Assembly: GCA_001567505.1 (NCBI GenBank)
Contig: LLEU01000012.1
Location: forward strand, 1 to 64,000
Length of the DNA stretch: 64,000 nucleotides
Reading direction: 5' to 3'
Source: Acidobacteria bacterium OLB17
GTDB lineage: Bacteria; Acidobacteriota; Blastocatellia; Pyrinomonadales; Pyrinomonadaceae
In this document: positions 36,991 through 47,387 of the stretch, piece by piece
How positions within the stretch are numbered: the stretch's first letter is position 1
Layout of the letters: every line of letters starts with the position of its first letter
Program-made: the position numbers and the translations under genes
Notes under the pieces: generated by a model
Told to the model about the DNA's origin: nothing
What the model saw: only the letters and a program-made list of their open reading frames with translations
Databases searched by the model: none

Positions 36991-37539
36991 TTATTTTTGC
37001 CTGATCTTTTCGAGGATCGCCTTGGCCTGCGAAACGTGCCGTACTTCGTGGCCGTTCCTGAGAACCATCCATTCGGGTGCCGTAAGCTCGCCAAGGTACG
37101 GATGCGGGATCTTGTGGCCCAGAAGATCGGCCGCTTCGAGGCGTTCGCGAAGGCCTGCAAAGCCGTTGAGCGCATCGTCAAGCCGCAGAATGCTGTCCGG
37201 GATCGGGATATCGCCTGTCGGCTGCACCCGTTCCGGTGCTGTGAGTTTTGCAGAGGCGAACTCATTCAGCGTTTCGGCGAACGTGCCCGTTATCGCTAGC
37301 GGCGGCCGTTCAATTCCTCCCGACGAAGCTCGTTCTGCCCGCGAGACAAGTTTATTTACGACCCACAAGATCTGGTCATCGACAAGCGATACATGCTCGA
37401 AAACGGCACGGAGCGTCCAGGTCTCGCCCGCCGCAAGCACGGCAGATTCTTCTGCCGATATGGAATCCGCGAATTCCCTCGTCTTCTCGCGGATGGAATC
37501 GGCGGCCGCGTAGATATCGCCTAACGAATTGTATTCCAT
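36991..37539 (-). CDS. DinB-like domain protein
   Basis: A 182-residue four-helix-bundle protein: LAAGETWTLRAVFEHVSLVD carries the first conserved His and GELTAPEWMVLRNGHEVRHV supplies the HxxxH pair, the metal-binding triad of the DinB/YfiT superfamily. These act as metal-dependent thiol transferases or damage-inducible proteins. The start at 37539 (MEYNSLGDI) is favoured, since the in-frame extension to 37593 overlaps the preceding gene. Confidence 0.8.
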   Translation of the reverse strand: MEYNSLGDIYAAADSIREKTREFADSISAEESAVLAAGETWTLRAVFEHVSLVDDQILWVVNKLVSRAERASSGGIERPPLAITGTFAETLNEFASAKLTAPERVQPTGDIPIPDSILRLDDALNGFAGLRERLEAADLLGHKIPHPYLGELTAPEWMVLRNGHEVRHVSQAKAILEKIRQK

Positions 37540-37541
37540 AA

Positions 37542-38869
37542 CTATTTCTGAACTGCGGCCGACGGCTGTCCCGAAAGCACGAGTCTGTGCCACCGCGAAA
37601 AGCTCGTCACGCTGTCGGCAGCATTCTGCATTCGCTTCTCAAAGGCCGTTCGCAGGTAAATGAGCTCCGGCTGAGGCCACTCTACCTGCACGATCGGGTT
37701 GAACGAAACGAGCGTCTTCGGGTCCGGCAGCGTGGTCGTCGCAAGGTCGGGCGTCGGCGCCGCGTTCGCGTTCGCATTTGAATTCGTGTCCTGGCCCTGA
37801 AGCTTCAACTGCTGCTCGCGATCGAAAGCCTGCGACGACAGCAGAAGCTGATTCCGCAGCGGGATCGCTGCCTGTGTCGGCGTCGTGCCAACGGCGTCGT
37901 AAATGCGGACCTGCGTATCGAATGCCGTGACGACCTTTGTCGAATCGGGCGAGAAAACCGGCCGCACTGCCGTAAGGTTGTCATCAAGCCGGCGTTCGCG
38001 GCCATTCGTTTCGACCACCCGCAGGCGGCCGACGGGCGTCCACGTCTCGCCTTTCATCGCCGCAAGCCCGTCAAAATATTCCCATTCACGCGACGTTACG
38101 GCGAGGGCCGCGACCATCGAGCTGTCGGGCGACCAGTCGTAGTAAAAATAGATCAGCCTTCGGTCTGCGTTATCGGTTTCACGCCCGTGCCATCCGCTTC
38201 GCAAGTATAGATCTGCTCGGTCCCGAACGTAAGTATGCCTTTCGGGGCTTCTGGCGTCGTTCCCACGGCAGGTTGCGCTTCCGGTGTCGGCGCAGCTTCG
38301 GCGGGAGTTTCCGTTGACGTAGTCGGTGACGGTTCGGCGTGCGGCGTTGTCGTATTCGGAGACACTCCGGGCGAAGGCGATGGGGTCGGCGCCGCTGCGC
38401 GCGTCATCGCGACAAATGCCGCCTTTGACGAGTTCGGCGCCCAGCTTATCGCGTCCGGAAAATGCACCGCCATCGATTCCGAAGTGATCTTTCGCAAGAG
38501 CTTGCCGTCCGGTGTGTACGCATCAAGACGGTATTCGGCGGTGCGGTCGGCCGCGGCGCGATAGACCGCAAGTACGTACTTCTTGTCGGGCGACGTGATG
38601 GTTCGATCGAGGTATTCCTGCGGCCGATTCTGCTCGAAATCGGCCTGCACGGCCGCATTCCTTTCTTCGGCAGACACGGCCGGAAGCTGCGGTGCCGGAA
38701 CATCGGCCTCGTAACGATAGTTCAGGCGCACGGCAGGAAGGTCCGCGATCGGCGAAGCCGTCGGGCCGTCCTTTGCCGCAGGCGCGCTGCAACCGGCCGA
38801 AAGCAGTAAAAGAGCACAAAGGATCGCGAGCCGCCGCGATCCTGCTCGCAAGGGGTTAAAGGTCGGCAT
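37542..38869 (-). CDS. propeller-like lipoprotein, frameshifted
   Basis: Two frames together make one protein of about 442 residues. The first starts at 38869 with a lipoprotein signal (LCALLLLSAGCSAPAA) and contains DKKYVLAVYRAAADRTAEYR and AISWAPNSSKAAFVA, i.e. WD/TolB-like beta-propeller blades, and a Pro/Thr-rich insert. It stops at a TGA (38153-38155) after PITQTEG. The other frame continues LIYFYYDWSPDSSMVAALAV and further blades (VRPVFSPDSTKVVTAFDTQV) to 37542. Adding one base near 38155-38158 (GGC to GGCC) gives QTEGLIYFYYDWSPDSS. Its start overlaps the M61 peptidase end by 14 bp. Confidence 0.72.
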
Positions 38870-40718
38870 TCACGTATTGCTTGTAGAGCATTCGCTGCTC
38901 AGCGGTCGGCGTCGGAACCTCCGAAATGCTGTACATCTTTTGCGGATCCGCACCGAGCGTGATCTCAATATCCCTGAGTTTATCGAAGCGGAAGATCGTC
39001 AGTTTGATCTTATCGCCGACCTTCTTGTTCGCCGTCCAGGTCGAAAGGAACGAGTTGGAAGCGCGATAGCCATCGACCGCGACGATCTGATCGCCGGTAT
39101 TCAGGCCCTGTTCATACGCCGGCGAACCTGCGGGGATCGCTCGGACGGTCAGTACGCCGTTCGCCTCGGTTAACTGAGCTCCGAGATACGGCTTGCCGCC
39201 GCCGCTCGTCAGCAACTCGAGCCCGATACCGTTCAGGAACGAGTTCCAGTCGATCTCAGTCGTCCCTCGGACATATTTCGAGAAAAGATCGTCGAGCGAG
39301 ACTCCGGCCGCGGCCTCCGCAAGGCGTTGATAATCCGCGGGCGTGTAATTCTTGCCCTGCTTGTAGAAATCGTTGTAGAGGGCACGCATCACGTCATCAA
39401 GCGACTTCGCCCCTTTGCTCGCCTCACGGATCTTTAGGTCGATCAGCATATTGACGAGCTCGCCTTTGTCGTAATACGAGATCTGGCTGTTCATCGAGTT
39501 CTCGTCCTGGCGGTAGTATTTGATCCACGCGTCAAAGCTTGAATCCTCAAGGCTCTGTTCGAGTCGGCCCGGCAATGCCTCCAGCCTGCGGATCGCATCC
39601 GCCTTCCCGGCAATGTACTCCTGCGGAGAGATCAAGCCCGCACGAAGCAAAAGAACTGCGGAATAATATTCCGTTCCGCCTTCGGCGACCCAAAGCAGCC
39701 GCGTGTAATTCTCATTCTCGTAATCGAAAGGCCCGAGTGCATCCGGGCGAATACGCTTTACGTTAAAGGCGTGAAAATATTCGTGAGCGACGAGGCCGAG
39801 GAAGCCCGTAAGCCGCGCCTGCGGCTTGAAGCCCCAGCGGTAGAACTGCAAGGCGGTCGAATTCAGATGTTCAAGGCCGCCGCCGCCGCGAAGGTTCACG
39901 ATGAAGGTGTAATTCTCATACGGCAGCTCGCCGAATATCTTATACGCTTCCTCAACGATCTTCGTGACATCGGCCGCGATCGCCGGGCCGTCGTAATTCC
40001 CTTCGCCACTGAAGACGAGCCTATGCGGCTTGCCTTGTACCGTAAAGTTGAACTCCGTGAAGTTGCTTACCTCGAAGGGCGAATCGAACAGAACATCGAA
40101 ATTCTCAGCTTTGAACGTATTGGCGGAGCCAGCGGCCTGCGGAAGGCCCGTTGCGACCTTCCAATCACCGTAAGGCTTGACCGTGATAGTTGAGGGCACG
40201 GAGAGCTGGCCTTTAACGAACATAAGCGTCGCAGCATTGTTCCAGAAGGCGTGCTCACTGTTCACCTCGTTGGTTCGAACCGTGAGCTCGTTCGCATAAA
40301 CGCGATAGCTCGCCTTGATCTCCTTGGCGCCGACGGTCTTTATCGTCCAGGTGTTCTTCGAGGTCTTCTGCCACGGAAGAACGCCGCCCGCACTATTTTT
40401 GGCCTCAAAATCCTGAACGTGTCTTGCGTACTCGCGAATGAGATAGCTTCCCGGCGTCCAGACCGGCATCTTCAGGTCGAGTGCGTCAGGCATCTGGTCC
40501 CACTTGACGTTTACCGAGACCTCGAGCATATGCGTCCAGGGCTGCGGCATTCCGACGGTGAAGGCGATCTCGGGCGGAGCAGCGGCGAGAGCGGTCGCTT
40601 CCGGCTTCGCTTTTCCCTTCTTTTGCTTCTTCTGTGCTTTTGTATCTTGCTGCATAAAAAGGATCGCCATTAAGAGGACGATCATTGCGAGACTAAGTTG
40701 TTTGATTTTTTGCGCCAT
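38856..40718 (-). CDS. M61-family glycyl aminopeptidase with PDZ domain
   Basis: A 620-residue exported peptidase: signal sequence, N-terminal beta domain (WTPGSYLIREYARHVQDFEA), catalytic domain with the zinc motif HEYFHAFNVKRIRPDALGPF near residue 315 and a glutamate ligand in LLWVAEGGTEYYSA, and a C-terminal PDZ domain (AGSPAYEQGLNTGDQIVAVD) near residue 545. This is the order seen in M61 peptidases. The N-terminal region after the signal is Lys-rich. Probably periplasmic. Confidence 0.93.
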   Translation of the reverse strand: MAQKIKQLSLAMIVLLMAILFMQQDTKAQKKQKKGKAKPEATALAAAPPEIAFTVGMPQPWTHMLEVSVNVKWDQMPDALDLKMPVWTPGSYLIREYARHVQDFEAKNSAGGVLPWQKTSKNTWTIKTVGAKEIKASYRVYANELTVRTNEVNSEHAFWNNAATLMFVKGQLSVPSTITVKPYGDWKVATGLPQAAGSANTFKAENFDVLFDSPFEVSNFTEFNFTVQGKPHRLVFSGEGNYDGPAIAADVTKIVEEAYKIFGELPYENYTFIVNLRGGGGLEHLNSTALQFYRWGFKPQARLTGFLGLVAHEYFHAFNVKRIRPDALGPFDYENENYTRLLWVAEGGTEYYSAVLLLRAGLISPQEYIAGKADAIRRLEALPGRLEQSLEDSSFDAWIKYYRQDENSMNSQISYYDKGELVNMLIDLKIREASKGAKSLDDVMRALYNDFYKQGKNYTPADYQRLAEAAAGVSLDDLFSKYVRGTTEIDWNSFLNGIGLELLTSGGGKPYLGAQLTEANGVLTVRAIPAGSPAYEQGLNTGDQIVAVDGYRASNSFLSTWTANKKVGDKIKLTIFRFDKLRDIEITLGADPQKMYSISEVPTPTAEQRMLYKQYVNADL

Positions 40719-40837
40719 GATTCTTCGAAGATCGTTCTAGGGTGCTAATGTAATTTGTGTAGTTTACAATAAACGGCCTCGAATGGTCAGCTTGCCTGCA
40801 CAAGGTTTTGCGGATCTCCGGGGCGAGAAGCTCTCTG

Positions 40838-42103
40838 ATGACACAAGACACACGGACGCAAAAGGACGCCGGCGGATCCGACAAATTCCTCACAAAACCC
40901 ATCCTGATCATTTTCCTGACGGTCGTTGTCGATCTTATCGGATTCGGGATCGTGATCCCCGTCCTGCCGTACTATGTCGATAGCGAGCTTTTTAACGGGA
41001 CGCCTTTCGACTATGGGATGATAGTCGCTTCGTATTCGATAATGCAGTTCTTTTTCGCCCCCATCTTTGGGGCCGTTTCAGATCGATACGGCAGAAGGCT
41101 GATCTTGTTCGTGAGCCTACTCGGCACAGCGGTCGGATTCGTGACCGTCGGCCTTGCGACCACGCTTTGGATGGTCTATGCCGGCCGCATCCTCGACGGC
41201 ATCACCGGCGGCAACATCTCGACCGCACAGGCCTATATCGCCGATGTCACTTCACGGGAGAATCGCGCACGCGGAATGGGCCTGATCGGTGCCGCGTTCG
41301 GTATCGGATTCGTACTCGGGCCCGCACTCGGCGGGATCCTTTCCACATTCGGGCCGCACGTGCCGTTCCTCTTTGCCGCAGGTATGGCTTTGGTAAATGC
41401 CTGGCAGTTTACTTTTTCCTGCCCGAATCGCTCGACCTCGCAAAGGCTCGAAGCCAGCCACGCGAGCTCAATCGGTTCGCCGTGATCTTCCAGTCGCTGA
41501 AGGATGTGAGTTTTCGCGGCATCACGATCATCTATTTCCTTATTACGGTAGGCTTTACGGTGATGACGACCGCCTTTGTGCTCTACACCGAGGAGCGATT
41601 CGGTTACGACGCGCATGCGAACGGCTGGCTCTTCTTGTTCATCGGAGCTCTCGCCGTCGGGCTGCAAGGCGGAGTGTTCGCTCGATTGTCCAAGCAGTTC
41701 GGCGAACCGAACCTTACTATCGCCGGCACGGTCCTCTTGACGCTCAGCCTGTTCGCCGTCCCTTTTGTCGGCCCGGCATCGGGCGCTGGCGGCACTGCTC
41801 ATCGGCATCACGTTCTTTTCGATCGGGAACTCGATCGCGTCGCCCGCACTCACGAGCCTTGCTTCCAAGAACGCTCCCGAACACGAACAAGGCAAAGCGC
41901 TCGGCATTATGCAGTCGGGTGCGAGCCTTGCAAGGGCGATCGCACCGGTCGCGGCCGGCTTCTTACTCAATAATGCGGTTGGTGAGGTCGATGATCTAAC
42001 GATCGAGAGGACTTTCTGGACGGCGTCGGCGATAATGCTCGTCGCCTTCTTTACGGCGATCTACTACCTTGTGCGAAGGGCTGACGACGTGCTCGCTAGC
42101 TGA
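40838..42103 (+). CDS. MFS transporter (TetA/Bcr-like drug efflux), two frameshifts
   Basis: A twelve-helix transporter spread over three frames. Frame 1 has the MFS motifs VVVDLIGFGIVIPVLPYY and GAVSDRYGRRLILFVSLLG (motif A) and DGITGGNISTAQAYIADVTS. One missing base near 41400 is needed to continue as LAVYFFLPESLDLAKARSQP, and one extra G near 41780-41784 must be removed to continue as ALAALLIGITFFSIGNSIAS and ASLARAIAPVAAGFLLNNAV. The start at 40838 (MTQDTRTQKD) is chosen; the frame is also open to 40808. The motif set resembles tetracycline/multidrug exporters; the substrate is unknown. Confidence 0.85.
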
Positions 42104-45059
42104 CCGCACGGCGGCGGATCGCATGGGCCGCGGGCAGGATGATGCGGAAGGTCGTGCCATCGCCATTCTCGCTGAATGCCTCGATCGAACCACTGTGCTC
42201 CTGCACGATGCCGTAGGTAACGGCCAGGCCGAGGCCCGTCCCGTTGCCAACGCCCTTTGTCGTAAAGAAGGGGTCAAAGATCTTCGTGAGATTCTCGGCC
42301 GGTATGCCTTCGCCCGTATCGGTGACCTCGACGACGACCTGATCGTCGCCCTGCTCGGACGTCCTCAGTTTTATCGTCCCGCCGGTCTGCATCGCATCTC
42401 GTGCGTTCAGGATCAGGTTCGTAAATACCTGCTGGAGTTTGCCGCTGTTGGCATGGACCGGTGAGAGCGGTTCGGCGTACTCTTTCACGATCGAGACATT
42501 CGATTTCCGCAGCTGCGGTTCAAGAAGCTGAAGCGTATCGTTCAGAAGCTTGTTAAGGTCGAGGTCGGCGAAATCGGACGAATTCCCGGTACGCGAGAAA
42601 TTCAGCAGGTTGCCGACGATGTTCGAAGCTCGTTCCGTCTGCCGCTGCATCTTTTCGAGCAAGGCGTGTTTGGGGTCAGTGTCCGGGATCATCCCCAGCA
42701 GCATCTGCGTATAGCTGGAAACGCCCGTAAGCGGCGTATTGACCTCGTGAGCAACGCCGGCCGCCAAGAGGCCGATGCTCGAGAGCTTCTCGCTTTGCTG
42801 AAGCGTCTCTTCGAGCTTTACGCGGCTCGTAACATTCTCAAGCACGAGGATCGCACCTGTCTGCTGATTCGAGACCGAACGCAGCGGAGCGACCGCGACG
42901 TTCAGGAGCAGCGAACGGCCGGCGGCATCGAACGCGTGCATCTTGTATGCATTCCGCACCTCGGTCAAGTGCCAGCGTGTTTTGCCGAGTATGCTGTCGA
43001 GATTGCGGGCAAAGCTCTCGTCGAACACCTGATCGACGGTGTTCCCGACAACTGCATCGCGGTCAAGGCCCATCATCGCCTCGAATGGTGAATTGCAGCG
43101 AATTATGCGGCCTTCCTCATCGACAGCAAGCAGGCCGACGTTCACCGATTCGACGATCGATTCGTTGAATTCCTTAAGGATCGCAAGCTCTTCCGTATGA
43201 CGCTGCTGTTCCTCATAAAGGCGGCTGTTCTCGACCGCAACGGCAACATAGCCGGAAACGGTTTTCAATATCTCGAGGTCTTCGCTCGATAGCAGCGAAC
43301 CGTCATTCGCCCGGCCCAGTCCGATCACGGAGACCATCTTTCCGCGTGCGACGCACGGAACGAAATAGTGCAGCTCTTTGCGAACGCCTTCTACCTGAGC
43401 AAGCACGCCGTTGTCGGATTCCGGCGACTCGATCTCGTCCACACGAACGATACCGCGGCCGGCGGCACGCTGACGGATCATCGTTCGGAAGTCGGCCGGT
43501 ATCTTGTACTTGGCGCTCAGCCCTGATGCACGAGCAACGCGGTAATGCGATTCGGCGGTAGCGTCTTCGAGGAAGATCGCGACCTTTTCGACGTTCAGCA
43601 CCTGCTTTAGTCGTTCGACGAGCGAATTCAATAGCGGATCGAGGCTCGTCGTCGTCGAGATCGTCTTACCAAAATCGACAAGGCCCTGCCGCATATCGTA
43701 GCGCTCGCCGTAGAAGAATCGGTCGGCCCGCTCCTGCAGGAATTTCTTCAGCGGTTCGCTCAGCAGGACGATCGCGGCCATTGCGACCACCGCGATCACG
43801 GCTCGCAGCGTGATCTCGGTCGTGGAAAGATTTTCGCCGACCGCGAGGAACACGAGGCCAAGGGCGACCGCGCCGATCATCATTGCGATCGCAAGCGTCG
43901 TAAGGGCATAAACAAGAGCTCGCCTGACCACGACATCGACGTCCATCAAGCGATAGCGAACGACCGAATGTCCAAAACTCAATGGGATCAACGCCAGCGG
44001 CAGCGTCCTGACGGCACTTGCGGAAATGTCGTCCGGGCCGATCGACATACCGAATCGGACCGCGACCTCGATCAGCAAGATCGGAGTGACCGCTGCGATC
44101 GTGCCCCAGATCGCCCACTTAAGCCTTTGACGGACGATCGTCTGATGATTCTTGAAGAATCTCCAGATCAGGAACAGAGCTCCGGCGGAAATGCCCGCAA
44201 TGAAGTGGTAAAGAAGCAGGTTGCCGAACTGCGCGTACAGCCCGATCGAATCATCGAGCCTTACCGTGAACGCTGCAAAGGACGAACTCGGAGCGAGCGC
44301 CGGAATGACCGAAAAGATCACGATCGCCAACGATAGAAGTGTCGCCGGCAAGTAGATCAAATAGGTCGGCCATCGATTTTCGTCCAGAAGGCGTACCCGC
44401 ACCGGATACCGCGTGCAGAAATGCAGGAAAAGCGGAGCAAAAAATGCGAACGCGATGCTGTCTATCATTGCGACCGCAAGATCGAGATCCTGCCCGGAAC
44501 CGACCGCACGGTAAGTGTGGAACGTGAACGCCGCAAGACATATCCAAGCAAAATGAAGCACGAACGGCGACGAACTACCCTGCTTGAAAAGCACGAATCC
44601 GCCGACCGCAAGCCAGATCAGCCCGACGATGGACAAAAAGATCACCGAGGGCGTCCAACGCGGGACGCTGTCGATATGGCTCAGGTCTGCGTAGTAGTAG
44701 TTGTCGGCGAAGGTGTAGCTCGGACGTTGGTAGAGATAAGTGAGATTTCCGTCAACGCCTGCCGCGTCGAGATAGATCTGTATATCGCCAAGCGAAGTTA
44801 TCTCTTCGAGAGCGTCACCGCCGTTCAGGCTCACGCCGACGAGTTTGTCGCCGGGAGCGATGCCCGCTCTTGCACCGGCGAGATTCGGATAGACCTTCTC
44901 GGCGTAGATACCATCGCTTCGATGTACCCATTGGACGCCGTCGGTCGGCGGGAGTTTGTGAAAGGCACGTTGTGAGAAGTTCAGGGCCGTTCCCGAAGCA
45001 AGCAAGACCGCGGCGACGAGCCACATTAAGCTCCAACTGGTCAAAAGCTTGCCTTTCAT
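42096..45059 (-). CDS. PDZ / multi-TM / GAF / PAS sensor histidine kinase
   Basis: A protein of about 987 residues. Residues 1-115: a signal-anchor helix and a PDZ-like periplasmic domain ([20 protein letters not shown]). Residues about 125-440: eight or so transmembrane helices. Then a GAF domain ([20 protein letters not shown]), a PAS domain ([20 protein letters not shown]), and a kinase core with H-box [21 protein letters not shown]-box [11 protein letters not shown]1 [11 protein letters not shown] and G2 [13 protein letters not shown]. No response regulator is adjacent. The ATG at 45059 (MKGKLLTSW) is preferred to a GTG at 45074. The stop overlaps the MFS gene tail-to-tail by 8 bp. Confidence 0.9.
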   Translation of the reverse strand: MKGKLLTSWSLMWLVAAVLLASGTALNFSQRAFHKLPPTDGVQWVHRSDGIYAEKVYPNLAGARAGIAPGDKLVGVSLNGGDALEEITSLGDIQIYLDAAGVDGNLTYLYQRPSYTFADNYYYADLSHIDSVPRWTPSVIFLSIVGLIWLAVGGFVLFKQGSSSPFVLHFAWICLAAFTFHTYRAVGSGQDLDLAVAMIDSIAFAFFAPLFLHFCTRYPVRVRLLDENRWPTYLIYLPATLLSLAIVIFSVIPALAPSSSFAAFTVRLDDSIGLYAQFGNLLLYHFIAGISAGALFLIWRFFKNHQTIVRQRLKWAIWGTIAAVTPILLIEVAVRFGMSIGPDDISASAVRTLPLALIPLSFGHSVVRYRLMDVDVVVRRALVYALTTLAIAMMIGAVALGLVFLAVGENLSTTEITLRAVIAVVAMAAIVLLSEPLKKFLQERADRFFYGERYDMRQGLVDFGKTISTTTSLDPLLNSLVERLKQVLNVEKVAIFLEDATAESHYRVARASGLSAKYKIPADFRTMIRQRAAGRGIVRVDEIESPESDNGVLAQVEGVRKELHYFVPCVARGKMVSVIGLGRANDGSLLSSEDLEILKTVSGYVAVAVENSRLYEEQQRHTEELAILKEFNESIVESVNVGLLAVDEEGRIIRCNSPFEAMMGLDRDAVVGNTVDQVFDESFARNLDSILGKTRWHLTEVRNAYKMHAFDAAGRSLLLNVAVAPLRSVSNQQTGAILVLENVTSRVKLEETLQQSEKLSSIGLLAAGVAHEVNTPLTGVSSYTQMLLGMIPDTDPKHALLEKMQRQTERASNIVGNLLNFSRTGNSSDFADLDLNKLLNDTLQLLEPQLRKSNVSIVKEYAEPLSPVHANSGKLQQVFTNLILNARDAMQTGGTIKLRTSEQGDDQVVVEVTDTGEGIPAENLTKIFDPFFTTKGVGNGTGLGLAVTYGIVQEHSGSIEAFSENGDGTTFRIILPAAHAIRRRAVS

Positions 45060-45317
45060 TGGCGGTCGATACACCTCACCAAAGGTTTTTCAAACGCAAA
45101 ATGCGTTCCGAAGACGGCAAAAAGCATCGCCTGCGCGGAAGGCTTGCAATATCGCACTTCCTGCGGCGGCACATACCGTCTTGTGAGGCTTCGGTGATCA
45201 AAAATCTAAGAAAATGGGCAAAAATCCAATATTTTGGACGAGGATCAAGCCTCTTCGCCCTTTCCGCCTACTGCCCAAAACCCAAGTTTTCGAAATTCTT
45301 TTGAACGGCCCTTCGCT

Positions 45318-47066
45318 CTAAAACCGCACCATAATGCCGCCGCGGATAAGACGGCCTTGCCCGTCAAGGACGAGCCGGCCTTCGCCGGTCGCAAGCGAGG
45401 TCTGAGCGTCAAAGAGGTTGCGGGCGTCAATGATGGCTTTTGCATGAAGAGGCAGCCCGAATCGCGGCAGGGCCTGCGTGACAAGCACGCTCAGCCCCGG
45501 ATCGTAGATCGCGAGCCTTCCCTTGAACGGGTCGATCGCAAAGATCGTCGCATCCGGCGAAAGACGATAGATAGCGCGAACCTGCGTACCGCCGTTAAGG
45601 TCGGCCGTCACCTCGGCAAAAAGCGTCTGGAAAAGCCCGTTCGTGAACACCTTGGACGGATCCGTGATCGCGGCCGGCGAAAGGCGTTGGCCCGTGCCGA
45701 ACGAATACCCGGTCGAGGCTCTCAGCATTGAAGAGAGCCGCCTCGAATAAACGACCCTGACGCCAGCGGCACGGCCTCTTTGATTCGAGACAAAACTGTC
45801 AAAGTCGCCGTCATCGAGCGACGTGAAGGGCAATCTTGCGAGCCCGACGCCGCGAGAGAACGACGTGTCGCCAAAGACGGTCGCCTCAACGCTCGATCTG
45901 TTATCGAGAACTCGCTCAACCCCGAACTCGAGCCTCGCGGAACGATTCATTCGCGGCGAATTATTCTCCACGACGATATCTTCTACCGAAACCGGCTCGG
46001 CGAACGGCAGGTCGAAGCCTTCAAAGTTCGCGACGTTCGCCCATGAACGCTCGTCGGTCGAGGAGGTAAATCCCGCCCGGAAACGCGTCTTCGGATCGAC
46101 GTCGAATTGAACGCCGACGCGCGGCATCAGAGAAGAATCGCTGCCTGCACCTGCGAATTTCGAGTAATCGAGGCCAAGTACGAGAATAAAGCCGTCACGG
46201 ATCTTCCATTCGTCAAAGCCTGCAAGCGAAAATTGGCCAAGAGCCTGATCGCGGCCGTTGCGACGAACGCGGCCAAGCTTTGCCGCCGAGCCTATTATCG
46301 AGAATTGGTGTCGCTCGTTGGCCTTGAAACGCAGGATCGACTCTATCCGTTCTGCCGTCCTCGAACCTGGTGAGTATTGTCCCGCTACAACGAGATCCGT
46401 ACGAGAATTTACCGGAAGGAGCGTCGCAAAATTCACTCCCGAATACGCACCGCGTTTATCCGAAGCGAAATATGTCTCGACCACGCCGGTCGGGCGTGCG
46501 GCCCGTCTCGGCTCATCGGCCGCGGCATCGGCCGGTTCTACCTGTTCCTCGACAGGCGCCTCGCCGTCCTGATTCTGATAGATCGAACGGCCGAGCGTCG
46601 CTGCGCGGATTCGCCATTTCGAACTGTTCCGATCGGCGCGTTTTTCGGGAAGCGTGTTTCCCGCTCCCGATTTTACAAGTTTGAATGCGTAGTTGATCTC
46701 GGTGGATGAACCAACCTTTACGCTGTCGATCGTCGTCGGGTTGAACCCTTCGGCGACCGCCAGGATCGTGTAGGTGCCCGGCCAAAGCTTTAATGCGTAC
46801 GTGCCGTTAGCGGCCGTATCGACCTGTTTTAAGAGCTTATTGGTCCCAAGCTTGAAGATCGCGACCGTCGCATCTGCGATCGGGCTTCCGAACTCATCCT
46901 TGACGACGCCGCGGATCGTGGCAAAATTCGCCATTCCGTTCAGATCGGCTTGATCGCGATCGGCAAGATCGAGGTTCTTGGGCGCGGCAAGACCGGCCGT
47001 CGCAAAAGTGCCGATGAAGGCCAGCAATGGGAGGGCGAATCTGATGGACTGTCGAAGATTTATCAT
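45318..47066 (-). CDS. outer-membrane barrel protein with carboxypeptidase-regulatory-like domain
   Basis: A 582-residue exported protein. After the signal peptide comes a CarboxypepD_reg/CnaB-like beta-sandwich (IRGVVKDEFGSPIADATVAI, GTYALKLWPGTYTILAVAEG). The rest is alternating amphipathic beta strands ending in GGIMVRF with a C-terminal Phe, as in TonB-dependent-receptor-like barrels; no plug domain is seen. Acidobacteriota and Bacteroidota carry many such proteins for oligomer or glycan binding. The start is ATG 47066 (MINLRQSIRFALPLLA) or a TTG three codons upstream. Confidence 0.75.
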   Translation of the reverse strand: MINLRQSIRFALPLLAFIGTFATAGLAAPKNLDLADRDQADLNGMANFATIRGVVKDEFGSPIADATVAIFKLGTNKLLKQVDTAANGTYALKLWPGTYTILAVAEGFNPTTIDSVKVGSSTEINYAFKLVKSGAGNTLPEKRADRNSSKWRIRAATLGRSIYQNQDGEAPVEEQVEPADAAADEPRRAARPTGVVETYFASDKRGAYSGVNFATLLPVNSRTDLVVAGQYSPGSRTAERIESILRFKANERHQFSIIGSAAKLGRVRRNGRDQALGQFSLAGFDEWKIRDGFILVLGLDYSKFAGAGSDSSLMPRVGVQFDVDPKTRFRAGFTSSTDERSWANVANFEGFDLPFAEPVSVEDIVVENNSPRMNRSARLEFGVERVLDNRSSVEATVFGDTSFSRGVGLARLPFTSLDDGDFDSFVSNQRGRAAGVRVVYSRRLSSMLRASTGYSFGTGQRLSPAAITDPSKVFTNGLFQTLFAEVTADLNGGTQVRAIYRLSPDATIFAIDPFKGRLAIYDPGLSVLVTQALPRFGLPLHAKAIIDARNLFDAQTSLATGEGRLVLDGQGRLIRGGIMVRF

Positions 47067-47167
47067 AGAAGACAAAACTTCCCACTAATTCACGTATTGT
47101 GTTCGCTCGTCAAAAGCCTGTCAAGCTGCCAAGATGGCTTCTCAATTGGCATTTGATGCCGTCAACC

Positions 47168-47195
47168 TTGACAAAGTTTGCCCCGACGCTAGAAT
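47168..47195 (+). promoter_or_regulatory. promoter of the tRNA-Ser gene
   Basis: TTGACA at 47168-47173 and TAGAAT at 47190-47195 with a 16-bp spacer, 26 bp before the tRNA's first base. It is the closest match to a consensus sigma-70 promoter in the window. Confidence 0.75.
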
Positions 47196-47221
47196 TGGAT
47201 ACTGTCTTTAACACTCATCTA

Positions 47222-47311
47222 GGAGACGTGGCTGAGTGGCTGAAAGCGGCGGTTTGCTAAATCGTTGTACTCCAAAAGGGTACCACAGGTTCGAATCCTG
47301 TCTCTCCGCCA
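47222..47311 (+). tRNA. tRNA-Ser (anticodon GCU)
   Basis: Class II tRNA with a long variable arm; the anticodon loop reads TTTGCTAAAT giving GCU, and CCA is encoded at the 3' end. D arm and T arm (ACAGG TTCGAAT CCTGT) are normal. The 3' acceptor strand has only six bases (CTCTCC) between the T stem and discriminator G; inserting one G after 47302 gives CGTCTCC, perfectly complementary to the 5' strand GGAGACG. This looks like a one-base deletion error. Confidence 0.95.
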
Positions 47312-47330
47312 TAAATAAGAAGGAAAGGAA

Positions 47331-47363
47331 AAAGGCCGTCAAACACTGTGTTTGGCGGCCTTT
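47331..47363. terminator. bidirectional intrinsic terminator
   Basis: A 15-16-bp stem (AAAGGCCGTCAAACAC pairing with GTGTTTGGCGGCCTTT, one mismatch) with TTTCTT after it on the plus strand and a pyrimidine-rich TTTTTCC run on the minus strand. It ends the tRNA-Ser transcript and the minus-strand gene that stops at 47388. Confidence 0.8.
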
Positions 47364-47387
47364 CTTGAACCAAACCGTTCCCCGAAC

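Noticed and set aside
38153-38155. UGA in the propeller lipoprotein as a selenocysteine codon, given selB nearby
   Set aside because: Reading through the TGA in frame does not continue the protein; the homologous continuation is in another frame, so a missing base is the better explanation. The TGA in pit at 15465 and the one in the AlaRS-like gene fail the same test.
15435-38158. Methylation-induced systematic read error at AGGCCT sites
   Set aside because: Two of the deletions fall at AGGCCT-like sites, but other AGGCCT sites (for example near 5693, 8380 and 25090) are intact, so no motif-specific pattern is supported.
42069-42464. Plus-strand frame continuing after the MFS gene
   Set aside because: It is antisense to the ATPase domain of the histidine kinase, whose motifs are intact on the minus strand.
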